Source: Planctomycetota bacterium
Lineage (GTDB): Bacteria; Planctomycetota; UBA1135; UBA2386
Reading direction: 5' to 3'
NCBI GenBank assembly: GCA_016716265.1
Contig: JADJWQ010000006.1
Span: 868,001 to 932,000 of the forward strand
Length of the DNA stretch: 64,000 nucleotides
The notes beneath the pieces were generated by a model that was not told the origin of the DNA, did not search any database, and saw only the letters and a program-made list of their open reading frames with translations. Position 1 is the stretch's first letter; every line of letters begins with the position of its first letter. This document shows, piece after piece, positions 54,439 to 63,619 of this stretch. The translations under genes were made by a program, and so were the position numbers.

Positions 54439-56058
54439 TCAGCGTGCGCCGCGCAGCGCGACCAGCTCCGCGGCGACAGTCTCCGCCATCAGGTCGTAGC
54501 CGCGCGGCGTCGGATGGCCGTCGAGGATGAACAGCTCGTCGCGCGGCGTCGTCCGCAGCGCGGCGTCGAACGGCGCGCGCAGGTCGACGACGCGGACGGC
54601 GGCCTCGCCGGCGGCAGCGCGGACGGCGGCCTCGATGCGCGGGCGGCGCATCGGGTAGGTGAGCAGCACGGGCTCGGCACCGTGCGCCCGGCACAGCGCG
54701 ACGATCTGCAGCAGGTTGTCGGTCAGCCGCGCGTAGGTCCGGTCGGCACCGTCGCGGCCGGCGCGCCACAATGCCTCGCAATGCGTGCGCTCCTCGGCGG
54801 GTCGCCCGGCGAGCGCGGCGTCGAGCGCGGCACGGTCGTATTGGCGCGGCCACGATTGGATCTCGTGGACGACGACGTCGTCCGCACCGTGCATGCGGCG
54901 GCCGTCGAACAGCGCGCCGAGCGCTTCGCTGTCGCGCCCCTGCGCGCGCAGGAGCGACACCAGCGTGGCGACGATCGCGCCGCGCAGCGGGACGTCGAGA
55001 TCCGCGCGCGCCGCGACGTCGCGGAGCGCGTCCTCCGCGGCGCGCTGCGCGGTCGCGTCGGCCCGCCCGGCGACGCCATTGATCTCACCGAGCCAGCGCG
55101 GCGCCGGCGCGGCGCGCAGCAGCGCCGCCGCGACCGTGACCATGGCGGACGGCCGCCCCGCCGCGCGGGCCGCGTCCAGCGCTGCGATGCCGGCCGCGAC
55201 GTCGGCCGGGGCCCGCTCGAAAGCGGCCAGCCGCACCGGCAGCTCGGCCGCGGCCTGCGCGGCGTCGAGCACCTCGCCGGCGGGCCGCCCGGGCGCGAGC
55301 CGGACGCGCCCCGGCAGCGGTCCGCCCTCGAGCCACAGCGCGTCGCCGTCACGGGCGAACGAGAGCACGGCCTCGTCGCGGCCGGGCCACTGCACGACCA
55401 GCCGCCCGTCGCGCAGCACCCAGGTCAGGTCCCCGAAGCTCGACTCGAGCCGCCCGCCGGGCGCGAACTCGAGCCACACGCCGTTCGCCGCGTGCCAGGC
55501 GCCGACGAACGGCGCGTCGGCCGGGCTGGTGCCGCGACCGCCCGGCGGCTCGCCCGCGGGCGGTGCCTCCTGCGACGGGCCGCGCCCCTCGCGCAGCCAG
55601 TGCCACGCCAGCTTCAGCAGCTTGACGGTCCGCAGCTCGAAGCCACCCGCGTCGCCGCCGCCTCGCCAGACGTCGTTGACGCCGACCAGCACGCAGACGA
55701 TCGCCGGCCGGTGGCGCGCGAGCTGCCGCGGCAGGTCCTCGAGCAGGCGCGGCGAGTGGTTGCCGGACCAGCCGCCGTTGACCACCTGCCACGCCGGGTC
55801 GCCGGCGGCGGCACGCAGCCGCGCCTCGAGCCGGCGCGGGTAGGACTGCGACGGCTCCGCGCCGAAGCCGTAGGTGAACGAGTCGCCGACGCACAGCACG
55901 ACGCCGTCCCGGACCCCCGCGCCGGCGGCGGCGGCGCCGGCCTCGCGCCCCGCACCCACGCCGACGACCAGCGCGGCGAGCTGCAGCGCGAGCTCGAGGG
56001 CGACGAGGCCCGCGAGCGTGCCGAGCAGGGTCAGCAGCAGGCGGCGGGGGAGGCGCAT
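54439..56058 (-). CDS. SGNH/GDSL hydrolase with large internal insert
   Basis: A 539-residue protein with an N-terminal membrane anchor or signal (LLLTLLGTLAGLVALELALQ). SGNH blocks are CVGDSFTYG (Ser60), NGGWSGN (94-100) and VGVNDVW (126-130), and the last block LDGHPTPRGY is at 512-521. Between blocks III and V lies an insert of about 380 residues with a lipocalin-like beta segment (GAWHAANGVWLEFAPGG...) and Ala-rich helices like TPR. SGNH enzymes are esterases or O-acetyl-transfer/deacetylation proteins. The substrate is unknown. It is convergent with the helicase. Confidence 0.85.
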   Translation of the reverse strand: MRLPRRLLLTLLGTLAGLVALELALQLAALVVGVGAGREAGAAAAGAGVRDGVVLCVGDSFTYGFGAEPSQSYPRRLEARLRAAAGDPAWQVVNGGWSGNHSPRLLEDLPRQLARHRPAIVCVLVGVNDVWRGGGDAGGFELRTVKLLKLAWHWLREGRGPSQEAPPAGEPPGGRGTSPADAPFVGAWHAANGVWLEFAPGGRLESSFGDLTWVLRDGRLVVQWPGRDEAVLSFARDGDALWLEGGPLPGRVRLAPGRPAGEVLDAAQAAAELPVRLAAFERAPADVAAGIAALDAARAAGRPSAMVTVAAALLRAAPAPRWLGEINGVAGRADATAQRAAEDALRDVAARADLDVPLRGAIVATLVSLLRAQGRDSEALGALFDGRRMHGADDVVVHEIQSWPRQYDRAALDAALAGRPAEERTHCEALWRAGRDGADRTYARLTDNLLQIVALCRAHGAEPVLLTYPMRRPRIEAAVRAAAGEAAVRVVDLRAPFDAALRTTPRDELFILDGHPTPRGYDLMAETVAAELVALRGAR

Positions 56059-56160
56059 CGGGAAGCGGGGCTCAGGGAACGGGAGCGGGCCGGGGGACGG
56101 CCGAGGCTAACCCGGGCCGGGCCGGTGCGGCGAGCGGTCCCGTCTCCCCGCGGGACTGCG

Positions 56161-56196
56161 AATATCCTGATGGCGTCGCGATACCGGAGCGATATC
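56161..56196 (+). promoter_or_regulatory. ATATC/GATATC motif cluster upstream of the SPFH gene
   Basis: AATATC (56161-56166), GATAC (56180-56184) and GATATC (56191-56196) lie 25-60 bases before the SPFH start. ATATC and GATA(T) face each other as an imperfect inverted repeat, and CGACATCG follows. These AT-bearing words stand out in a GC-rich gap. They could be an operator or form part of a promoter; I cannot choose. Confidence 0.4.
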
Positions 56197-56220
56197 ATCC
56201 CGACATCGATGGAGACCCGC

Positions 56221-57126
56221 ATGACCGCGACCCGCTCCCGCGAGACCCCCTACCCCCGCTCCCTCCCCGGCGTGCCGATGCTGCTGCTCGGCGTCGCCCT
56301 GCTGCCGGTCGCCGCGTGGACCTTCGTCCGCGCCGCGGACGCGCACGACCTCGGCCGGCCGGTCTGGCCCTGGGTCGTCGCCGGCATCGTGCTGGTGCTC
56401 GGCGCCATCCTCGAGCTGTGCGGACTGGTGCTGGTCGAGCCGAACCAGTCGCGCGCCGTGCTGCTGTTCGGCCGCTACAAGGGCACGATCCGCAGGGACG
56501 GCTTCCACTGGGTGAACCCGTTCACGGTGCGCCGCGCGGTCTCGCTGCGCGTGCACAACTTCGACAGCGAGAAGCTGAAGGTGAACGACCGGGCCGGCAA
56601 CCCGATCGAGATCAACGCGGTCGTCGTCTGGCGCGTGAAGGACACCGCGCAGGCGCTGTTCGACGTCGAGGACTACCGCGACTACGTGCGCGTGCAGTCG
56701 GAGGCGGGGCTGCGCACGCTGGCGGCGAGCCACCCGTACGACGCCGACGACGCGAAGCCCGGCGAGACGTCGCTGCGCGGCAGCGCGGACGTCGTCAGCC
56801 GGGAGCTCGCGACCGAGCTCGATGCCCGCCTCGAGCGCGCCGGGATCGAGGTGCTCGAGTGCCGGCTGGCGCACCTCGCCTACGCGCCGGAGATCGCGAG
56901 CGCGATGCTGCAGCGGCAGCAGGCCGACGCGATCATCGCGGCGCGCCAGAAGATCGTCGACGGCGCCGTCGGCATGGTGCAGATGGCGCTCGAGCAGCTG
57001 TCGCGCTCGAACGTCGTCGAGCTCGACGACGAGCGCCGCGCGGCGATGGTGCAGAACCTGCTCGTCGTGCTGTGCAGCGAGCGCGGCACGCAGCCGGTGG
57101 TCAATACCGGCACGCTCTACCAGTGA
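56221..57126 (+). CDS. SPFH (stomatin/prohibitin-like) membrane protein
   Basis: A 301-residue protein with two membrane helices at about 18-37 and 46-68, followed by an SPFH/Band-7 domain: LVEPNQSRAVLLFGRYKGT, GFHWVNPF, NFDSEKLKVNDRAGNPIEINAVVVWRV, then a coiled C-terminus (LAYAPEIASAMLQRQQADAI). SPFH proteins build membrane scaffolds that hold proteases or phage-defence and stress factors. The ATG at 56221 has GGAGA six bases upstream; an ATG four codons earlier is also in frame. The small RHH gene follows after 30 bases. Confidence 0.9.
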   Translation: MTATRSRETPYPRSLPGVPMLLLGVALLPVAAWTFVRAADAHDLGRPVWPWVVAGIVLVLGAILELCGLVLVEPNQSRAVLLFGRYKGTIRRDGFHWVNPFTVRRAVSLRVHNFDSEKLKVNDRAGNPIEINAVVVWRVKDTAQALFDVEDYRDYVRVQSEAGLRTLAASHPYDADDAKPGETSLRGSADVVSRELATELDARLERAGIEVLECRLAHLAYAPEIASAMLQRQQADAIIAARQKIVDGAVGMVQMALEQLSRSNVVELDDERRAAMVQNLLVVLCSERGTQPVVNTGTLYQ

Positions 57127-57156
57127 CGCGCCAAGGGACCGCTCGGAGACCTCCAC

Positions 57157-57378
57157 GTGGCGAGCCGCAAGCCGTTCCTGATCCGTGTCGCGCCCGAGCT
57201 GCTGGAGCGGTTCCGTGCGTGGGCCGAGCAGGAGATGCGCAGCGTCAACGGGCAGATCGAATGGGCGCTGCGCGACGCGCTCCGCCGGCACGCCAGGCTC
57301 GCGCACGACGAGACCGAGCGCGACTCCGCCGCGGACGAACCGGGCGACGAGGAACGCGACGCCGGCGGACCACAGTGA
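57157..57378 (+). CDS. Ribbon-helix-helix (Arc-like) DNA-binding protein
   Basis: A 73-residue protein. KPFLIRVAPELLERFRAWAEQE followed by RSVNGQIEWALRDALRRH fits the ribbon-helix-helix fold (one strand, two helices) of Arc-type repressors; the last 25 residues are an acidic tail. The GTG start has GGAGA before it. It lies just after the SPFH gene. I recall Arc-like genes placed after SPFH genes in other bacteria, which suggests it regulates that operon, perhaps at the upstream ATATC/GATATC motifs. Confidence 0.8.
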   Translation: MASRKPFLIRVAPELLERFRAWAEQEMRSVNGQIEWALRDALRRHARLAHDETERDSAADEPGDEERDAGGPQ

Positions 57379-57388
57379 ACGTCGGCTG

Positions 57389-57934
57389 CTATGCGCGACC
57401 GCCGGTCCGGGCGCGGTGGCGCAGCGTCGACGGCGCGACGCCGACGGCATCGTCGACCGCCACGTCCAGCTCACGGCACATCGCGGAGATCATCGCGAGG
57501 TGGTGCACCGTGTGGCTGACCAGGAACTGCAGCTCGCGGCCGAGGCTCGAGGCCTGCGCGGTGATCTCCCCGCTCTCGCCACAGGCGCAGCGGACCGCGA
57601 CCGGGCTGGCGATCCCGCGGTCGGCGACCGCGGCGCGGACGGCGATCGCCAGCGCGCGGGCGTGCTCGCCGGCCGCGGCGGGGTCGACCTCGATCCGCGG
57701 GTCGCGCGGGCGGGCGTCGTAGTCGATCTCGCAGTCGGGCCCGCTGGCGGACACGCCGCGCGCGAAGCTGTCGAAGTGGTCGAGGCAGTGCCGCACGTGC
57801 TGGCCGATCGTCGAGCCATGCAGCGCGCGGTGCGGGACGGCGTAGTCGTCCGGCCCGACGAGGCCGACCAGGGCTGCGAGCTGGGTCAGCTGCCCGACCG
57901 CGGCGTCGAGCGGGTCTTCCTGGAGTCGTGTCAT
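57389..57934 (-). CDS. DinB-like four-helix protein
   Basis: A 181-residue DinB/YfiT-type metal-binding bundle. The three-His pattern is visible: STIGQHVRHCLDHFDSF near residue 45 and FLVSHTVHHLAMI near residue 140. Such proteins bind zinc or nickel and often act as thiol transferases. The ATG at 57932-57934 is used. It is convergent with the RHH gene ten bases away. Confidence 0.8.
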   Translation of the reverse strand: MTRLQEDPLDAAVGQLTQLAALVGLVGPDDYAVPHRALHGSTIGQHVRHCLDHFDSFARGVSASGPDCEIDYDARPRDPRIEVDPAAAGEHARALAIAVRAAVADRGIASPVAVRCACGESGEITAQASSLGRELQFLVSHTVHHLAMISAMCRELDVAVDDAVGVAPSTLRHRARTGGRA

Positions 57935-58058
57935 CGGGGTGTCGAGACGAACGCGGACGCCCGCCCGGAACTGCGACGCTACGGCCCGACCCGGACCGCT
58001 TCCACCCGGCAGATCCCGGGATCTTCGCCCAGGGCGGCACCCGTGCGGGGTCGGCCTC

Positions 58059-58516
58059 CTACGCTCCCGCAGCCGTCCCGATCCGTTCATCCGCGGGACC
58101 GCTCGCCGGCGCCTCGAACCGGACCCGCCGGCGCACCGCCGGGATCAGCGCGAGCAGGCGCCAGAACGACATCGGTGTCGCGCGGCCGGCGGCGACGTTC
58201 GCGGCACCGGTCGCGCAGGCCGCCCGCCAGTGGTCGCGCAGGTCGCGGAGCCCGCGGCGCACCGGGTAGCCCGGCTGGTAGACGTGCGCCGGCTCGCCGG
58301 TGACGCCGTTCAGCTCCAGGACGCGCATGCCCACACCCGCGCGCAGCGCGTCGGCGTCCGGCACACGCACGTCGAAGCGCCCGAAGTCGAGGCCGTCGAC
58401 CCCGGCCATGAACCCGTCGAGCGCCACCACCAGCTCCGGCGTCGCCAGCTCCCGCGCGTCGAGCAAGGTCGCACCGCGGCAGTGCGTGCCGAACTCGCAC
58501 GTCTCGCCCGGCTCAA
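58059..58516 (-). pseudogene. C-terminal remnant of an ATP-grasp carboxylate-amine ligase-like gene
   Basis: About 150 residues in one frame match the C-terminal half of a D-Ala-D-Ala-ligase-like ATP-grasp protein: CEFGTHCRGATLLD, LDFGRFDVRVPD, MRVLELNGVTGEPAHVY and LRDHWRAACATGAANVAAG. The metal and nucleotide-binding end (GRFDVR, ELNG) is intact. The N-terminal half is missing: at about 58510 the frame runs into the 3' end of the kinase gene and has no start codon. This is a truncated gene, cut at the kinase cassette. An internal ATG could make a 110-residue stub, but that would lack the fold. Confidence 0.75.
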
Positions 58517-61500
58517 CGTGACGTCGCCGGTGCGTCCGCGCTCCCGCCGAGCTTCGCTTGCCACTGCTGCGCCAGCTCGTCCTTGCCCTGCTGGCGGTAC
58601 AGCGCGACCAGCGCCGCGATGGTCTGCCTCGGCGTGGTCGTCGAATCGGGTGCCAGCAGCTTGGTGGCCGCCTCGACCAGCAGCGGCTCGGCTTCGTCGA
58701 GCTTGCCCTCGGCGGCGAGCACGCGGCCCAGCCGCGCCATGGCGACACAATGATCGCGAGTGCCCGGGGCACCGCGCGCCAGCATCGCCAGTTGCTGCCG
58801 CGCCGGCGCCTCGGCTTCGGCGACACGGTCCGCGTCGAGCAGGCTCTGGGCGAGCCCTCCGAGGAGGGTGGCCAGCGCCGGTTCGCCCGGCGGACCTGCC
58901 TTCTGCAGCCGGACGACGTTGTCCTGCAGGAGGGCCACGGCATCCTCCAGCCGGCCGAGGCCGACAAGTGCTTGGGAGAGGTTCGACAGACTCTGCGCAA
59001 ATCGCCGGTCCGTATCGCCGACCGCAGCGCGCCATTGCTCGACGTTCTCGCGCAGGATGGGCTCGGCCTCGTCGAAGCGCTTCTGCTCCAACATCATGAC
59101 GCCGAGGTGGCTCTGCGCCGAGGCGGTGCGCCCCGGTCGCTCCGCGTCGTGGAGTCGCAACAGCGCGATCGCCTCGCGCAAGGCAGTCTCGGCCTCGTCC
59201 AGCCGGCCGAGCGACGTCAGGAAGTTGGCCAGTTCCAGCAGCCAGGCCGCCAGTTCGACGTCCTGCGCCGGTGTCCCACCGCGCAGAATCCCGATGTGCT
59301 CCCGCAACACCTGCTCGGCTTCGGCGTGAAGGCCGCGCCCGGCCAGGGCGCTGGCCAGTTGCCGGCGCATGCTGGCGACGCCTTCCTCGGCACCTCCCAG
59401 GAGCGCCTGCCGGACCTGGAGCTGCTCGCGCAGCAGTCGCACCGCCGCCTCCTCGGCCCCCGCCGTGTGCTGCGATTGCAGAGCCAGCACCAGGTTGGAC
59501 ACCAATACGGGGACCGACTGGCTCCCTGGCCCGTCGAGCCGGAGGCGCAGGTCCAGAGCCTCCTGCAGCAAGGACGGAGCCCGTGCCCTCTTCATCGGCT
59601 CGGGCTGGCGCATCAAGGCACACCCGAGTTGGTTCAGCACCTGAATCATGAGCCGGAGTTCATCGTCGCTCTCCCATTTCCTCGCCACGGCCAGAGCCTC
59701 CGACAGGAGGTTCTCGGCCTCGTGGTACAGCTTCCGCTTGTGGAACTGCCCTGCCCAGAGCAGCAGCGTCGCTGCGAGCCACCGCTCGTCGCCGCCAGCC
59801 CGAACGCGTTCGACGTTGCTCCTGAACACCTCCTCGACGTCTTGGGGCTCTTTCCCTTCGCACAGCTGGGGTATTAGAGCCTGCGCCTTCGCGATGGCTC
59901 TCAGGTCCACACCCCCGTTGAGCCTGCCGTGCAATTCGAACGCCTGGCCGACGAGCCGCAGCCCCTCCTCGGGCGTACCGAGGGCCTCCGCGATATTGGC
60001 TAGGTTCATCAGGTAGGTAACCAGCGCCGGCCCTTCCACGTTCGCGAGCCGTCGTTCGAGTTCGATCGCCTGACTGGTCATTGACCAGGCGTCGTCCAGC
60101 CGGCCCTGCCTGAACAGGATGACCGCTAGTTCGTTCAGCGATAAGGCCAGTTCCGGGCTATGGTCGAGCAAACGTTGCCTGATTTCGACTGCCTGCCGCT
60201 GCAGTTGCTCGGCCTCCGCCAGCCTCCCCATTTCCCTGAGGGTCGCGGCCAGTTCCTGCATTGCCCCGGCAGATTCTGCCGAGTCTCCAAATGCGCTGCA
60301 CAGCTTCTCCAGCGCTTCGCGTTCGACGATCTCCGCCGCTTCGTACTCGCCCGCCTTGAACCGCAGGGCTCCGATCCGACGCTGCATTTGGGCACAGAAC
60401 GGGTGATCGCCGACCTGCGATTGGGTGATCTCCAGCGCCTCCTGGTAGCACGCTTCGGCCTCGCCCAGCTTCCCAGTGTTGCTCAGCAAATCACCAAGTT
60501 CCATCAAGGTCGATGCGACGGCACCGACTTCGCCATTGCTCAGCCGTCGCACGATGCTCAGCGCCAGCCTCAGGCTGGCCTCGGCTTCGTCCATGGCGCC
60601 CCGCCCTGCCAGGATCACGCCGAGACAACCCAGTGTGCGAGCCGAATCGAAGCTCTCCTCGCCGTCCGCCTGCAGCATCATCTCCCTCGCCTTGCGCGCG
60701 CAGGACTCTGCCTCCTTCCCCCTGCCAATCGCCAGAAGGCATTCAGCCTGCGTCTTCATGACCTCCGCCAGGAAGCGGGCACGCCACGGACCTCCGAGAT
60801 CACTAGCGATCTCGCTCGCCTCCTCCAGGTACGCTAGCCCGTCGCCTGCCTTGCCCCGTCTCAGGCAATCTGCGAACAAGAGGAGGCAATCTGCCAGATT
60901 GCCGTCGGGCGGAGCCTGTCGCCGGCAGGCAAGCGCGCGTTCCAGGTGCGGCAGTGCCTTGGCGAAGAGCCCGAGCATGCGATAGCTCTGGGCTATCATC
61001 TCACGCAGCGTCGCCTCCACGGCTGGATCGTCGCCGGACTGGTGGATCAAGGTGCGCTCGAAGTCCTCCAGCATCTGGCGCACGGTGTAGTTGCTGCCCT
61101 GCAGTATCGTCCCGTCGCCGCCCACCATGCGCCGGAAGACCTCGAGCACCTGCTCGGCCCGCTGCCGCTGCATGGCCTCCCCCTTCTGCGCCGCCTCGGC
61201 CGCGACCTTCTCCTGCCGTGCCACGGCGGCCGCATGAAACGCCCGTTCCTCGTGCGCCTTGGCGCTCCAGTAGCCCATCCCGGCCAGGATGGCGCCGCCC
61301 ACCAGGGACGCGCCCACCGCCACCAGCGCCGCCACCCCGACCCGATGCCGGCGCAGGTACTTGCGCAGCCGGTACAGCCCGCCCGGCGGACCGGCCAGCA
61401 CCGGCTCGTCGCGCAGGTGCCGCTGCAAGTCCTCCGCCAGCGCGTGCGCGGTCTCGTACCGCCGTCCGCGCTCCTTCTCCATCGCCTTCAACGCGATCCA

Positions 61501-62520
61501 ATCCAGATCACCGCGGAACGCGTGCGACAGGCCCTTCGGCAGCATGCGCCGCCGACCTGCGATCCCGGTGATCCGTTCGCCCAGCGTGCTGACCCGCGTG
61601 CTCGGCTTGTCCGGGTCCACCTCCTTGATCCGCCGCACCAGCTCCTGCCACCCGACCTCCAGCGCCTCCTTGAGATCGAACGGCTTGGTCCCCGTCAGCA
61701 GCTCGTACAGCAGCACACCAAGGCTGTACACGTCCGCCCGCGTGTCGACGTCGAGCCCTGACATCTCCACCTGCTCGGGCGCCATGTACTCCGGCGTGCC
61801 CAGCATCTGCCGAAAGCCGGTGAACACCGTCTTGTCGGTCAGCTGCCCGGCCGTCGCCTTGGCGATGCCGAAGTCGATCACCTTCGACACCGGCCTGCCG
61901 TCGTGCAGCGTGACCAGCACGTTGTTCGGCTTGAGGTCACGATGGATCACGCCCTTCTGGTGCGCGTGCTGCACCGCCTCGCACACCGGCACCAGCAGTT
62001 CGATGCGCTCCTTCGGCGTCAGCTTCGCCTCGTCGCAGTACTGCGTGATCGGCACCCCGCGCACCAGCTCCATGGCGAAGTACGGCCGGCCGGTCGCGGT
62101 GGCGCCGCCGTCGAACACCTTGGCGATGTGCGGATGGTCCATCAGCGCCAGGGCCTGCCGCTCGGCCTCGAACCGCGCCACCACCTGGCGCGTGTCCATG
62201 CCCCACTTGACGACCTTCAGCGCCACCTTGCGCCGGATCGGCGACTGCTGTTCGGCCATCCACACCGTGCCGAAACCGCCCTCGCCGATCACCTCCAGCA
62301 GCTTGTAGGGGCCGATGTGGTCGCCCGGGCGCTCGCCCGTCGCCGGTGCTTCCGGGAACGACGCCTGCGCGTCGTCGTGGTCACGCAGCAGCTCCTCGAC
62401 GCAACGGCGCAGCGCCGCGTTGCCACCACAGGCGACGACGAGCTCACGTTCGCGCTCCACCGGCGCACGATCGACCACGGCGTCGAACACCTGGCGCACA
62501 CGTTCGGGGAGCTCGGTCAT
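58513..62520 (-). CDS. Membrane Ser/Thr protein kinase with long TPR tail
   Basis: A 1335-residue Hanks-type kinase. A short N-terminal helical domain precedes the kinase at about 71-345: glycine loop GEGGFG (79-84), Lys102, HRDLKPNN (193-200), DFG (216-218) and TPEYMAPEQ. One membrane helix lies near 395-420, then about 900 residues of TPR repeats ending at the stop. It is the last gene of a cassette with an ECF sigma factor and a TolB-like protein, an arrangement known for planctomycete STK-linked ECF systems, where kinase and sigma factor work together. The TPR part has lower GC (about 55-57% in two hand-counted lines) than the kinase part (67% in one). Confidence 0.93.
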   Translation of the reverse strand: MTELPERVRQVFDAVVDRAPVERERELVVACGGNAALRRCVEELLRDHDDAQASFPEAPATGERPGDHIGPYKLLEVIGEGGFGTVWMAEQQSPIRRKVALKVVKWGMDTRQVVARFEAERQALALMDHPHIAKVFDGGATATGRPYFAMELVRGVPITQYCDEAKLTPKERIELLVPVCEAVQHAHQKGVIHRDLKPNNVLVTLHDGRPVSKVIDFGIAKATAGQLTDKTVFTGFRQMLGTPEYMAPEQVEMSGLDVDTRADVYSLGVLLYELLTGTKPFDLKEALEVGWQELVRRIKEVDPDKPSTRVSTLGERITGIAGRRRMLPKGLSHAFRGDLDWIALKAMEKERGRRYETAHALAEDLQRHLRDEPVLAGPPGGLYRLRKYLRRHRVGVAALVAVGASLVGGAILAGMGYWSAKAHEERAFHAAAVARQEKVAAEAAQKGEAMQRQRAEQVLEVFRRMVGGDGTILQGSNYTVRQMLEDFERTLIHQSGDDPAVEATLREMIAQSYRMLGLFAKALPHLERALACRRQAPPDGNLADCLLLFADCLRRGKAGDGLAYLEEASEIASDLGGPWRARFLAEVMKTQAECLLAIGRGKEAESCARKAREMMLQADGEESFDSARTLGCLGVILAGRGAMDEAEASLRLALSIVRRLSNGEVGAVASTLMELGDLLSNTGKLGEAEACYQEALEITQSQVGDHPFCAQMQRRIGALRFKAGEYEAAEIVEREALEKLCSAFGDSAESAGAMQELAATLREMGRLAEAEQLQRQAVEIRQRLLDHSPELALSLNELAVILFRQGRLDDAWSMTSQAIELERRLANVEGPALVTYLMNLANIAEALGTPEEGLRLVGQAFELHGRLNGGVDLRAIAKAQALIPQLCEGKEPQDVEEVFRSNVERVRAGGDERWLAATLLLWAGQFHKRKLYHEAENLLSEALAVARKWESDDELRLMIQVLNQLGCALMRQPEPMKRARAPSLLQEALDLRLRLDGPGSQSVPVLVSNLVLALQSQHTAGAEEAAVRLLREQLQVRQALLGGAEEGVASMRRQLASALAGRGLHAEAEQVLREHIGILRGGTPAQDVELAAWLLELANFLTSLGRLDEAETALREAIALLRLHDAERPGRTASAQSHLGVMMLEQKRFDEAEPILRENVEQWRAAVGDTDRRFAQSLSNLSQALVGLGRLEDAVALLQDNVVRLQKAGPPGEPALATLLGGLAQSLLDADRVAEAEAPARQQLAMLARGAPGTRDHCVAMARLGRVLAAEGKLDEAEPLLVEAATKLLAPDSTTTPRQTIAALVALYRQQGKDELAQQWQAKLGGSADAPATSR

Positions 62521-62573
62521 CGCATCCTCCTGGGCGAAGGGACGGGCCGCATTCTAGGGACCGCGGGAGGGAA

Positions 62574-63518
62574 TCACGGGTTGTGTCGCCACACCGGCCA
62601 GCCGCCGCTGCTGCGGATGCGCACCAGCCCGCTGCCATCGGCGCTGCCGACGTAGATGCCGGCGGTCGCCCGGCCGCCGTCATTGCGCAGCACGATGCGG
62701 CTGTCGTCCGGCGAGAACCGCGGCACGCCGATGAACAAGGCGCTGATGCCCGAGGGCGCAGGGGTCCACGGCAGCACGGTCGCATCGGCAACCGTCCAGT
62801 TGGTCATGTAGAAGTCCTCGACGAACAGCTCGTCGCTCAGATGCGCCACGCTGCATCCGTAAAGGAAACCCTCGCCGATGACCGGGGTCACCGACGTCAC
62901 CTGCACGCCGCCACCGGTGAGCACGCCGAGCTGGACCAGGTCGCCGCCTTCCCCCCCGGGGGGGCCCTCCCACGTGGTCCAGCCGACGTAGAGGCCGCTC
63001 GCATCCCTGGTCCAGGTCGCGGTCAGCTCGTGCTCCGGGCTGTTGGTCAGGTTCTGCAGGCCAGTGCCGTCGGTATTGACGACGAACAGGTCGCAGTAGC
63101 CGTTGGCCATCTCGGACAGGAACGCGATCTTGTAGCGACCGTCCGGACACGGCAACCGAGACCAGTCGGTGGGATGCGCGAAGCCGGACTGCGGCGCGAG
63201 GAACTGCAGACCGCTGCCATCGACGTTGACCTTGAAGATGCCCTGTTGGCCGCCGAGCACGGCCCAGAACACCAGCTGCTGACCGTCGGGCGACCAGCTC
63301 GGGTAGTCGGCCCACTCGCCGCGCTGCAGCGAGACCACGGTCCTCACGTTGCTGCCGTCGGCGTTCATGACCTTGATGCCGCTCTCGACGAAGGCGATGG
63401 CCGGGTCGGGTGGGGGCGTCGTGCCGCCACCGCCCCCCTTCTTCTGGCCGGGCAGCGGAACCGCCAACAAGATCAGACTGGCAATCGCGAACAACGACAG
63501 GGTGGTCGGCAGCTTCAT
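62574..63518 (-). CDS. Exported TolB-like beta-propeller (PD40/WD40-like) protein
   Basis: A 314-residue protein with a signal peptide (LSLFAIASLILLAVPLPGQ) and then a Gly/Pro linker. Several TolB-type blades follow: IKVMNADGSNVRTVV, YPSWSPDGQQLVFWA, LFVVNTDGTGLQNLT and PRFSPDDSRIVLRNDGG. Such propellers bind proteins or sense envelope state. The ATG has GGAGA upstream. It sits between the ECF sigma gene and the kinase gene, 53 bases before the latter, so it may be a sensor or target of the pair. Confidence 0.85.
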   Translation of the reverse strand: MKLPTTLSLFAIASLILLAVPLPGQKKGGGGGTTPPPDPAIAFVESGIKVMNADGSNVRTVVSLQRGEWADYPSWSPDGQQLVFWAVLGGQQGIFKVNVDGSGLQFLAPQSGFAHPTDWSRLPCPDGRYKIAFLSEMANGYCDLFVVNTDGTGLQNLTNSPEHELTATWTRDASGLYVGWTTWEGPPGGEGGDLVQLGVLTGGGVQVTSVTPVIGEGFLYGCSVAHLSDELFVEDFYMTNWTVADATVLPWTPAPSGISALFIGVPRFSPDDSRIVLRNDGGRATAGIYVGSADGSGLVRIRSSGGWPVWRHNP

Positions 63519-63619
63519 GGCGTCTCCGGGTTCGGGCCGCAACCGCGCGGCGTCACCCTGCTGTGCGGCGGGAGCCCGCACCGACCGCCAAGAAAACACC
63601 GCCCGCATGGGGGCCGCGC

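Noticed and set aside
58059..58516. Complete small gene of unknown function
   Set aside because: It matches only the C-terminal half of a known ligase fold and has no start codon before the homologous part.
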